A DNA stretch of 5,861 nucleotides, taken from Taibaiella sp. GTDB taxonomy: Bacteria > Bacteroidota > Bacteroidia > Chitinophagales > Chitinophagaceae. The DNA lies in assembly GCA_019454705.1 (NCBI GenBank), contig JACFNS010000173.1, positions 1 to 5,861 on the forward strand, in the 5' to 3' direction. Position numbers and translations under genes: made by a program. The notes under the pieces were generated by a model. The model did not search any database, was not told the origin of the DNA, and saw only the letters and a list, made by a program, of their open reading frames with translations. Of the stretch, positions 1-5,685 are shown piece after piece (the stretch's first letter is position 1; every line of letters begins with the position of its first letter).

Positions 1-804
1 TATAGCTGCGTCTTCGGGGCTCAAATGCCTGTCGAAGTAATCAGGTGTCAGGTAATAACTGCTCACATTGTCCAGCCTGTCGGTGGTAGTGAAACGGTAC
101 AACCATTCTACGCCGATGTTCATATCGCGGCCTATGTCCCAACGCAGGCCCAGGCCTACAGGTACACATACCTGCCACAGGTTGGTAGCAACAGCTCCTG
201 AGTTTTCTATACCTTCACCTTCCAGCCTCAGTTCTTTAGTTTCTACCCACTTTTTGCGGCCTGTCAGCGGATCTATCAAAGAAGTTTGCGGCCTGAAATG
301 GAAACCACCTGCACCGAATGCCAAATATGGCTGCATAGATTTCTGCGCCATTTTGCTTTCAGAGTTGAACCTCAGCGGCGAAATCTCAATCATAACAGTA
401 CCTTCCCACACATTTGCACGTGCGTCCTGGTTGCGCAGGTAACGCTGGTACGCATCATCTTCAATAGACTTGGCTTCTTCAGCTTTTGTAATGTTCCAGT
501 CGTCATTGGCATACAGCGTACCGTAATTCAGGTTCAGCCTTACAGCCCATGATGGGTGCTTAACAAACCTCATGAATATACCACCCATAAAATGGGGCTT
601 AGACCAGTAGCGTTCGTTAGCGTAATGATCGATAGGGCCTTGTGTGCCCACATCGCCCCACATGTCGGCCAGGCCGAAGTTAACACCTACGGATACACCG
701 GGATGTTCCACATATTTCCTTGGTATGTCTGGCTGTGCTACTGCTGTTACTGTAGTAGCGCTAATTCCGATTACTAATAGGCTACGGATAAAACTCTTCC
801 GCAT
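1..804 (-). CDS. DUF6089-like outer-membrane β-barrel protein (3' end cut off by window edge)
   Basis: This is an open frame of 268 codons from the ATG at 804-802 to the window edge, with no stop, so the C-terminus lies outside. Residues 1-23 form a signal peptide (MRKSFIR, hydrophobic core, then AVA|Q at 23/24). The mature part alternates short amphipathic strands and turns, as in small outer-membrane barrels. Family-like landmarks are GVNFGLADMWGDVG (40-53), PHFMGGIFMRF (70-80), a WAVRLNLNYG strand (86-95), RNQDARANVWEG (124-135), PYLAFGAGGFHFRP (159-172), ELRLEGEGIE (191-200) and TTTDRLDNVSSYY (239-251). From memory these match the Bacteroidota DUF6089 family, including its FHF, TEGQG-like and TDYLDDVS-like segments. 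No biochemical role is established for the family, so only an envelope location is inferred. It lies 37 bp downstream of the crotonase gene. An A8 run just upstream of the ATG is the usual A-rich Bacteroidota leader. Start choice is supported by the signal peptide. Confidence 0.85.
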   Translation of the reverse strand, partial: MRKSFIRSLLVIGISATTVTAVAQPDIPRKYVEHPGVSVGVNFGLADMWGDVGTQGPIDHYANERYWSKPHFMGGIFMRFVKHPSWAVRLNLNYGTLYANDDWNITKAEEAKSIEDDAYQRYLRNQDARANVWEGTVMIEISPLRFNSESKMAQKSMQPYLAFGAGGFHFRPQTSLIDPLTGRKKWVETKELRLEGEGIENSGAVATNLWQVCVPVGLGLRWDIGRDMNIGVEWLYRFTTTDRLDNVSSYYLTPDYFDRHLSPEDAAI

Positions 805-841
805 GGGCTCAATTTTTTTTGAACGATGAAGATATAAAATA

Positions 842-1621
842 TTATTTACCGTTAAAAGCAGCCTTCCTTTTTTCTAAAAAGGCAGAGGTTCCTTCGCGCA
901 TGTCTTCTGTGGCAAAACATTCGCCGAAACGCTCTATCTCATTAGCAAAACCGGCAGGGTCAGCCTTTGCGGCATCGTTAACACAAGATATAACTTTTGC
1001 AATAGCAATGGGAGCTTTTGACTGAATTTTTTGCAGAATTTCCTTCGCTTTGCCTAATAGTTCGGCCTGGGGAAACACATGGTTCACCAATCCGAGGGCT
1101 TTGGCATCCTCAGCGCCTATCATGTCGCCGGTCATCATCAGCTCCATAGTTTTTCCTTTGCCTATCAGCTGTGTCATGCGCTGGGTACCGCCATACCCGG
1201 GTATCAGGCCCAGGTTTACCTCAGGCTGGCCAAACTTTGCGTTTTCGGCCGCTATCCTGAAGTGGCAGCTCATGGCCAGTTCGCAACCGCCGCCCAATGC
1301 GAAGCCATTTACAGCGGCTACCACAGGTTTGGGGCAATTTTCTATCTTATTAAATACACCATACTGGCCCTTCTGCGCCAGTGCTTTACCACCTGCAGCG
1401 TCCAATGCAGTAAATTCTGATATATCCGCACCCGCTACGAAAGCTTTTTCCCCCGCCCCGGTAATGATTACTGTCTTTACATCAGCATTGCTCATCACTT
1501 CGTCCATAGCCTGCGACAGCTCACTTATTACGTCTTTATTCAATGCATTCATCTTGTCAGGACGGTTAATAGTAATGGTCATAATGCCATCCTGCAAATC
1601 AGTCAATAATGTTTGGTACAT
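842..1621 (-). CDS. Enoyl-CoA hydratase (crotonase family)
   Basis: A complete 259-residue protein, the normal length for a monofunctional crotonase. It should hydrate trans-2-enoyl-CoA to 3-hydroxyacyl-CoA in the cytoplasm, in fatty-acid or branched-chain amino-acid degradation. The N-terminus carries INRPDKMNALN (18-28). The first oxyanion-hole segment is AFVAGADI (60-67), and the second, ALGGGCELAM (108-117), contains G111. Both glutamates that catalyse hydration in the rat mitochondrial enzyme are present: E114 in GGCE and E134 in FGQPEVNLGLIPGYGGTQR. Retention of both argues for a true hydratase rather than an isomerase, hydrolase or dehalogenase, though acyl-chain specificity cannot be read from the sequence. 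The C-terminal segment (220-259) is the usual helical trimerisation and lid region. It starts 18 bp after the stop of the B12-binding gene with an A/T-rich spacer and no Shine-Dalgarno motif, so the two are very likely one transcript. Confidence 0.95.
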   Translation of the reverse strand: MYQTLLTDLQDGIMTITINRPDKMNALNKDVISELSQAMDEVMSNADVKTVIITGAGEKAFVAGADISEFTALDAAGGKALAQKGQYGVFNKIENCPKPVVAAVNGFALGGGCELAMSCHFRIAAENAKFGQPEVNLGLIPGYGGTQRMTQLIGKGKTMELMMTGDMIGAEDAKALGLVNHVFPQAELLGKAKEILQKIQSKAPIAIAKVISCVNDAAKADPAGFANEIERFGECFATEDMREGTSAFLEKRKAAFNGK

Positions 1622-1639
1622 GTTCTTATTTATGATTAT

Positions 1640-2065
1640 TTACAATAGTTCTTTCCTGTTTTCCTGTACCCAGCCGGTAATATAATCAGCTATCTGGATA
1701 GTAGGGGTGCCCGGCGCAAAGAGTTGCCCAACACCCATTTTATTCAATTCTGCCATATCCTCGTCGGGAATAATACCGCCACCGGTCAGCAGCACATTAT
1801 CCAACCCCTTTTCCTTCATCAGGCGGATGACCTTTGGGAAAACTGTCATGTGGGCACCGCTTAATATGCTGATGCCTATGGCATCCACATCTTCCTGTAG
1901 AGCGGTATTGACAACCATCTCAGCGGTCTGGCGCAACCCTGTATATATTACCTCCATGCCTGCATCGCGCAGTGCGGTGGCTATTACTTTCGCTCCGCGG
2001 TCGTGGCCGTCCAGCCCTATCTTGGCTACCAGCACACGCACCGGCCTGTTCATTCGCTCGCTCAT
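1640..2065 (-). CDS. Stand-alone cobalamin (B12)-binding protein, small subunit of an acyl-CoA mutase type
   Basis: This 141-residue protein consists almost entirely of the C-terminal cobalamin-binding Rossmann-like domain found in methylmalonyl-CoA mutase relatives. Residues 8-20 ([13 protein letters not shown]) lead into the signature DxHxxG as D19-G20-H21-D22-R23-G24. H21 is the predicted lower axial cobalt ligand (base-off/His-on). The second and third cobalamin-contact motifs are SILSGAH (66-72) and TGGGIIP (94-100), followed by FAPGTP (116-121). There is no substrate-binding TIM barrel, so it cannot be a mutase by itself. By family knowledge it resembles the small subunits of two-component mutases such as isobutyryl-CoA mutase IcmB or 2-hydroxyisobutyryl-CoA mutase HcmB, which need a separate large subunit. 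No such subunit, and no MeaB-type G-protein chaperone, is in the window. The crotonase gene 18 bp downstream fits acyl-CoA metabolism. The start ATG at 2065 gives MSERMNRP; a second Met at residue 5 is an alternative. No B12 riboswitch fits in the 74-bp upstream gap. Confidence 0.93.
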   Translation of the reverse strand: MSERMNRPVRVLVAKIGLDGHDRGAKVIATALRDAGMEVIYTGLRQTAEMVVNTALQEDVDAIGISILSGAHMTVFPKVIRLMKEKGLDNVLLTGGGIIPDEDMAELNKMGVGQLFAPGTPTIQIADYITGWVQENRKELL

Positions 2066-2139
2066 GTATCTAAAAAAATGCCCGTAAAAGTAATAATTAT
2101 ACGCTATTGTGGTTATATTATAATGTATTAATATTCAGT

Positions 2140-2559
2140 ATGAAAACCGCCCTTAAAATATTACCCCTAATCATCTTGCTGATGGCCGGCTGCAAAAAGG
2201 ACAGGCAGTTATATGAGCAACTGGGCTTGTACCACGGCAATACCAACTTCTACACATGGAATTCCTAACGGTCTACCGGAAGTTCGACAGACACTAACTA
2301 CAGTGATATCGTTTACCTGGCAATTGCGGGCGATGACATGTTTTACCTGACTACTCCGCATAATAACAATCGCCACCTTGGAGATAGTATTCTGTATTTT
2401 TACGACGGGGTATCTAATACTGCTTCGCCTGTAAACAAAGGGGCACTACTATACTCAACTTTGACTTTCAGGGGAGACAGCCTGTATATAGCTGCGGAAC
2501 TTCGTGCCAACTATGCAGGATCGAGATTGAAATATGCCGGTAAAAAGGATGGCAGATAA
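2140..2559 (+). pseudogene. Small lipoprotein gene interrupted by an in-frame stop
   Basis: The frame from the ATG at 2140 encodes a clear lipoprotein signal: MKTALK, a hydrophobic segment, then LLMAGC with C18 as lipidation site. It continues as KKDRQLYEQLGLYHGNTNFY until a TAA at 2266-2268 (codon 43). The same frame then stays open and protein-like for 96 more codons to a second TAA at 2557-2559. Features there include STDTNYSDIVYLAI, DSILYFYDGVSN and TFRGDSLYIAAEL. Without the first stop the product would be about 139 residues, a typical size for small Bacteroidota lipoproteins with a β-rich domain, probably anchored in the outer membrane. I do not recognise the family. Because the frame is unchanged across the stop, the simplest reading is one nonsense substitution, natural or a sequencing error. 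Other possibilities are a 42-residue lipopeptide or internal restart at the ATG at 2338. It lies 51 bp upstream of two β-barrel genes and may share their transcript. Confidence 0.72.
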
Positions 2560-2565
2560 GATAGA

Positions 2566-2578
2566 ACTGCGTTGCAGT
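2566..2578 (+). other. Small hairpin just after the lipoprotein reading frame
   Basis: ACTGC-GTT-GCAGT forms a 5-bp stem with a 3-base loop, 7 bp after the TAA at 2557-2559. No T run follows closely. It might be a weak terminator or transcript-end stabiliser between the lipoprotein frame and the barrel gene, or a chance structure. Confidence 0.2.
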
Positions 2579-2581
2579 ATA

Positions 2582-2593
2582 TTTGCCGGCAAA
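2582..2593. repeat. Perfect 12-bp palindrome upstream of the first barrel gene
   Basis: TTTGCCGGCAAA reads the same on both strands and lies 17 bp before the ATG at 2611, in the leader of the barrel gene. It has no loop, so it would be a protein-binding site rather than an RNA hairpin. A related 15-mer occurs 49 bp earlier at 2532-2546, inside the end of the interrupted lipoprotein frame (ATATGCCGGTAAAAA against ATTTGCCGGCAAAAA at 2581-2595, 13 of 15 identical). An operator role is only a possibility. Confidence 0.25.
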
Positions 2594-2610
2594 AACTAAA
2601 TAAACTCCTT

Positions 2611-3294
2611 ATGAACTCAATTAGTTATACTTTACTTACACTGGTATTCATACTGTCTTCGTTTAATGTCTACAGCCAGGATATTTATGTACATCCCTGG
2701 GTAGGCGCGGGCATTACAGACCTGGAAGGGAGTCCCATTGACCAATCCGTTTTTGGCCGGGACATTGGATGGGCTGCCGGAGCTAAACTGGAGTTGTCAG
2801 GTAACAGGTGGCAAAAAAGTATTGGCATATGCATGTTGAGAACCGGGTTTGGCACAGAAGTTTCTGCGTTCGACTTAAATGGTGTAGCTAAGTGGTATCA
2901 ATTTAAAGGCCGTATACACCATATATTGATACCCGTAACTTTAGGTTACAAAATACCTGTAGGCAAGATGTCGCTGATGCCCGAGTTAGGGATAGCTGCA
3001 GGTTATTTAGCCGATGCTATCTATAAAATAAAAGATATCGAATCGGGCAGTACGGAGCGAGGCGAACTAAAACTTGCAGGAAACGCTGAATTCCGGAAGT
3101 TTTCCATGTTTGGCATCATGGGCTTCAAGATAGTATATCCTTTCAACAGCAGGTTTGCGCTTACAGTTGCCCCTACTTATTACCTTATGGTATCTAACAG
3201 CAACTCCCGCACCGGTGGTTTTTTCAATTATGGGGCTTCAGGGCATCAATATGCCCTCACGCTTAACGCCGGACTGGGGGTGAAACTCTGGTAG
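2611..3294 (+). CDS. Outer-membrane β-barrel protein (OMP_b-brl type), first of a tandem pair
   Basis: A 227-residue secreted protein. I start it at the ATG at 2611 rather than an upstream in-frame TTG (2572). The ATG gives a proper signal peptide (MNSISYT, hydrophobic core, then NVYS|QD at 22/23) and has an A-rich leader (aaaaactaaataaact). The mature part is a run of alternating β-strands: VGAGITDL (31-38), IGWAAGAKLELSG (52-64), IHHILIPVTLGYKIP (102-116), SLMPELGIAAGY (121-132), FGIMGFKIVYPF (167-178), FALTVAPTYYLM (182-193) and ALTLNAGLGVKLW (215-227). It ends in Trp, as expected for the BAM recognition signal. The pattern fits the Bacteroidota outer-membrane β-barrel domain families (PF13568-like). 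Function is unknown; such proteins are structural or accessory envelope proteins. The next gene, 48 bp downstream, encodes a related barrel. Confidence 0.83.
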   Translation: MNSISYTLLTLVFILSSFNVYSQDIYVHPWVGAGITDLEGSPIDQSVFGRDIGWAAGAKLELSGNRWQKSIGICMLRTGFGTEVSAFDLNGVAKWYQFKGRIHHILIPVTLGYKIPVGKMSLMPELGIAAGYLADAIYKIKDIESGSTERGELKLAGNAEFRKFSMFGIMGFKIVYPFNSRFALTVAPTYYLMVSNSNSRTGGFFNYGASGHQYALTLNAGLGVKLW

Positions 3295-3313
3295 AGAAAC
3301 CCGGCTCTATTTT
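3290..3313 (+). terminator. Weak hairpin with T run after the first barrel gene
   Basis: TAGAG (3292-3296, including the stop codon) can pair with CTCTA (3305-3309) around an 8-base loop, extended by two G·T pairs outward, and is followed by TTTTAATTATATT. The stem is short and poor in GC, so it could at most attenuate transcription between the two tandem barrel genes. Confidence 0.22.
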
Positions 3314-3342
3314 AATTATATTAGTATCTGAAAATCATCAGC

Positions 3343-4050
3343 ATGATACGTTTGAATGTCACCCTTATTTTTATCCTGGTATGCCTTGCTACAAGCGCGG
3401 ATGCGCAAAACAGGTATACTATCAGGCTATCCGGCAATTTAGGTGGCGGGGCAAGTATAGAGGATACCTACATATCGGGGAGGAGCAGGCAAAGCAGCGA
3501 TGTATCTTTCTTGGGCAATCTCAGTGCCGGGTATACTATTTCAAAGTTTAGGCTTAATGCAGGTGTCGGGTTGATGGGCACGAGCTACAGTGAAGAATAT
3601 AAAGGACTGATTTTTGAAGAAAATTTTGATCCCGTGACCGGCTTGCCTACTACCGTCACTCCTGCAGACTATACGGTGTATTTTATATACAGGTATGCGG
3701 TACTACCCATAACAGCAGGTTACGTGATTACATTCTCTGACAGGTTGAACCTGGTACCCGAAGTGGGATTGATGCCCGCGTACAATTTGCCGCTATTATC
3801 CAAAATAGAAAATGAGACAAAAGGTACAGTACGTACTTATAACATTCCGGCCGAAAGAACTTTTTCTTTATCGGGCATCATGTCATTAAATGTTGAATAT
3901 TATCTCACCGCTCATGTAGGGCTTACTGTGGGAGCTACTTATACCAGGATGTTTACCAACCTGATGGACAGGCCGGCTAATGCCCTGTATAACGCATATC
4001 ACCGTGAATATACATATGGCGGCGGAATAGGTGTAGCCTGGAGGTTTTGA
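3343..4050 (+). CDS. Outer-membrane β-barrel protein (OMP_b-brl type), second of a tandem pair
   Basis: A 235-residue secreted protein with signal peptide MIRLNVTLIF...ATSADA|Q (cleavage after A21). The mature part is a small barrel whose strands include FLGNLSAGYTISKFRLNAGVG (56-76), AVLPITAGYVITF (119-131), LNLVPEVGLMPAY (135-147), LSGIMSLNVEYYL (176-188), VGLTVGATYTRMF (192-204) and a terminal YGGGIGVAWRF that ends in Phe. The middle and C-terminal parts align with the upstream neighbour: LPITAGY/IPVTLGY, LVPEVGL/LMPELGI, SGIM/FGIM and LTVGATY/LTVAPTY. The two genes therefore look like diverged tandem duplicates. An extracellular loop at 86-113 (EYKGLIFEENFDPVTGLPTT) is peculiar to this copy. 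Function is unknown. Its stop codon lies 4 bp from the end of the convergent MBL-fold gene, inside a shared inverted repeat. Confidence 0.83.
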   Translation: MIRLNVTLIFILVCLATSADAQNRYTIRLSGNLGGGASIEDTYISGRSRQSSDVSFLGNLSAGYTISKFRLNAGVGLMGTSYSEEYKGLIFEENFDPVTGLPTTVTPADYTVYFIYRYAVLPITAGYVITFSDRLNLVPEVGLMPAYNLPLLSKIENETKGTVRTYNIPAERTFSLSGIMSLNVEYYLTAHVGLTVGATYTRMFTNLMDRPANALYNAYHREYTYGGGIGVAWRF

Positions 4051-4072
4051 TTATCTAATTAAACACCTCCAG
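4038..4072. terminator. Long inverted repeat across two convergent stop codons, candidate bidirectional terminator
   Basis: The arm CTGGAGGT (4038-4045) pairs perfectly with ACCTCCAG (4065-4072). The inner halves TTTGATTA (4046-4053) and TAATTAAA (4056-4063) also pair, with one G·T wobble and a single bulged C at 4064. The result is an almost loopless stem of about 16 bp. The repeat contains the TGA of the plus-strand barrel gene (4048-4050) and the TAG of the minus-strand MBL gene (4057-4055), so it can fold in both transcripts. No strong U tract follows on either side (plus side: cactttctt), so termination is inferred from symmetry and position only. Confidence 0.6.
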
Positions 4073-5554
4073 CACTTTCTTAGAACCCTTCAGCAACTTG
4101 CTGTCCGATTCCGGTTTTACCTGGTTGAATTCCACTACATGCGGCGCTTTGTCCAGCGGCCAGCTCTGCACTATCTGCTTTACATTTATCTTATTGGCTT
4201 CAATAAATTCCATCAGGCCCTTTTCTTTTTTGTCAGTCTTTCGTCCTTCTTTCAGGTCCCAGGTTTTTACCAGGTCGCTTTCTATCAGCATCTTCTCCTG
4301 CGGAATGTAGGAGATGATGTACTCATCTGTATGATTCGAATGTTTGTTCAACAAGTATAATTGTATTATCCGCTCGCCGGCACGTATCTCTTGTTTGTTC
4401 AGTATCACAAACTGGAATTTAGGTGTAATGAATTTTTTCACCCTTACATCTTTTGAAAACAGGTGCCTGTTTACCGCTATCTCCTGGAAGTAAGAGCGAT
4501 TACCTTCGGTAGTTACAATTGTTACACCTTCTTCCATAAAAGGGCGCACACCACCCATCAGGTCGGGGTGCAGGTGCGATACCACCAGGTATTTTATCTC
4601 TTTGCCCGGGTATGCGCGTTTAATGTTGTCCAGTAGCGTGTACCCCGCTTCAGGGTTGCCGGGCGGGTCAAATACTACCAGGTAGTCTTTCATATCTGCT
4701 ATTATACTCTTGTGGTTCCACTTGGGCATCAGCACCAGGTATAACCATTCGCCGATGTTTTTCTGTGTCAGCCTTACCGTTCCGTATTCTACACGGGGCA
4801 ATATTTCCTTAAATTCTATGTCCAGATCGTATATAAGATTACTGTCTCTTTTTATCGTGATTTTGCCCGGCACCTGGTAACCGTCCTGTATATCGTACTT
4901 GCTATAGTGTATGCTTCGGTAGTAGTCACCATTCACTACGTCGTACATAGGTTGGTCAATCCGCTCCAGGAAGTAAGTGTTGGAATTAATATAGAGGAAC
5001 AAAGCATCGCCCGATGTATTGTTGTGCCTGATGATGTGGTAGTTGTCCGTAGTGCTGATAAAAGTATTGCGCGATGCGTCTTCGAGCATTACCTGCAGCA
5101 ACAGGTTGGGAGAAAATATCAGCGACTTGTACAGGTATTTGTCCTTATCTTTTTCTGTCACCTTCAGCTCCTCGCCGGCTTCCTTTACATTTATATGCTC
5201 CGCATCAATATCGTATAATGATGTAATGAGGTCTTCGCCAGAGCGGCTGAAGCTGTCTTTGCGCACCAACTTGCCACCACCATCACTCAGTTCTATTTCA
5301 CTGCTCATCATAAAAGCCCTGGACGAACCGGGTTTGGTACTCATACCTTCATAGTTATATGTACCCTTTATGTGCATTTTGACATCACCCACGCTGTTGT
5401 TATAATTCAACTCGCCATATACATCGTTCAGCAATGTATGCGCACGTTCAATATTATTGGTAACAGCCGTATTAGACTGAGCAAAAAGGCCGCCAGCAGA
5501 TAATAAAACGGCAGCAGATAAGGTATAAAAATCCCTGAAAAATCCCTTAAACAT
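4055..5554 (-). CDS. Secreted metallo-β-lactamase-fold protein with N-terminal β-rich domain and atypical metal site
   Basis: A 499-residue protein with signal peptide 1-25 (LFA|QSN), so periplasmic or surface-exposed. Residues about 30-255 form a large β-rich domain of unknown role; DGYQVPGKITIKRD (224-237) is reminiscent of LolA/outer-membrane-lipoprotein-sorting-like domains. Residues about 265-480 form the metallo-β-lactamase fold: LVVFDPPG (292-299), a SHLHPDLMGG metal motif (326-335), a VTTEGNRSYF strand-helix (347-356), NKHSNHTDEY (403-412) and LIESDL (423-428). Predicted ligands H327, H329, D331, H408 and D427 are present. The fourth motif position, normally His in HxHxDH, is Leu332. 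The usual late IVPxHG histidine appears replaced by Trp465 in IVQSWP. Both missing residues belong to the second metal site, so activity may be altered, mono-metal or lost. Relatives in this fold hydrolyse lactones, thioesters, phosphoesters or β-lactams; no substrate can be assigned. It is read alone, away from the regulator fragment upstream. Confidence 0.88.
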   Translation of the reverse strand: MFKGFFRDFYTLSAAVLLSAGGLFAQSNTAVTNNIERAHTLLNDVYGELNYNNSVGDVKMHIKGTYNYEGMSTKPGSSRAFMMSSEIELSDGGGKLVRKDSFSRSGEDLITSLYDIDAEHINVKEAGEELKVTEKDKDKYLYKSLIFSPNLLLQVMLEDASRNTFISTTDNYHIIRHNNTSGDALFLYINSNTYFLERIDQPMYDVVNGDYYRSIHYSKYDIQDGYQVPGKITIKRDSNLIYDLDIEFKEILPRVEYGTVRLTQKNIGEWLYLVLMPKWNHKSIIADMKDYLVVFDPPGNPEAGYTLLDNIKRAYPGKEIKYLVVSHLHPDLMGGVRPFMEEGVTIVTTEGNRSYFQEIAVNRHLFSKDVRVKKFITPKFQFVILNKQEIRAGERIIQLYLLNKHSNHTDEYIISYIPQEKMLIESDLVKTWDLKEGRKTDKKEKGLMEFIEANKINVKQIVQSWPLDKAPHVVEFNQVKPESDSKLLKGSKKVLEVFN

Positions 5555-5625
5555 CGTTAAAGATAAGAAAGAGGTAACATTGCGGCAATATCGTCACACT
5601 TAAGGCTTTGTAAATTTTCGCCTGT

Positions 5626-5660
5626 AAAAACTAATAGTGTATATCGCATTGAAAATCAAA
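5626..5660 (-). promoter_or_regulatory. Candidate Bacteroidota-type promoter for the MBL-fold gene
   Basis: Read on the minus strand, TTTG (5660-5657) is followed after 23 bases by TAGTTTTT (5633-5626). The Bacteroidota primary sigma consensus is TTTG at -33 and TAnnTTTG at -7, so this matches fully at -33 and in all but the last base at -7, with a spacer at the long end of the usual range. Initiation here would leave a leader of roughly 65 nt before the ATG at 5554. The surrounding region is AT-rich, so a chance match is possible. Confidence 0.33.
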
Positions 5661-5685
5661 ATATCAGTTAGATTAATTATTTATA

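Noticed and set aside
68..552. Plus-strand open frames opposite the DUF6089-like gene
   Set aside because: The minus strand has a continuous frame with signal peptide and family motifs. The plus-strand translations show no protein-like pattern.
805..841. T8 run (A8 on the minus strand) between crotonase and DUF6089-like gene as a terminator
   Set aside because: Only a 4-bp TCAA/TTGA pairing flanks it, and on the transcribed minus strand it is an A run. It is better explained as an A-rich translation leader.
1050..1685. 211-codon plus-strand open frame opposite the crotonase and the end of the B12-binding gene
   Set aside because: It is antisense to two proteins with clear family motifs. Its translation has no recognisable domain and looks like a codon-bias shadow.
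2119..2124. TATAAT hexamer before the lipoprotein frame
   Set aside because: Bacteroidota primary sigma prefers TAnnTTTG. The hexamer lies 15 bp from the ATG in a very AT-rich gap, with no -33 element at the right distance.
2066..2139. B12 riboswitch upstream of the cobalamin-binding gene
   Set aside because: The gap is only 74 bp and AT-rich, with no B12-box-like conserved segment. Cobalamin riboswitches are much longer.
2572..2610. N-terminal extension of the first barrel protein from a TTG at 2572
   Set aside because: The extension would put 13 mostly polar or charged residues before the signal peptide and would run through the palindrome. The ATG at 2611 gives a normal signal peptide and an A-rich leader.
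5555..5685. Possible small gene or RNA in the 131-bp gap between regulator and MBL-fold gene
   Set aside because: I see no open frame with a plausible start and no strong stem. The gap holds only the candidate promoter and AT-rich sequence.
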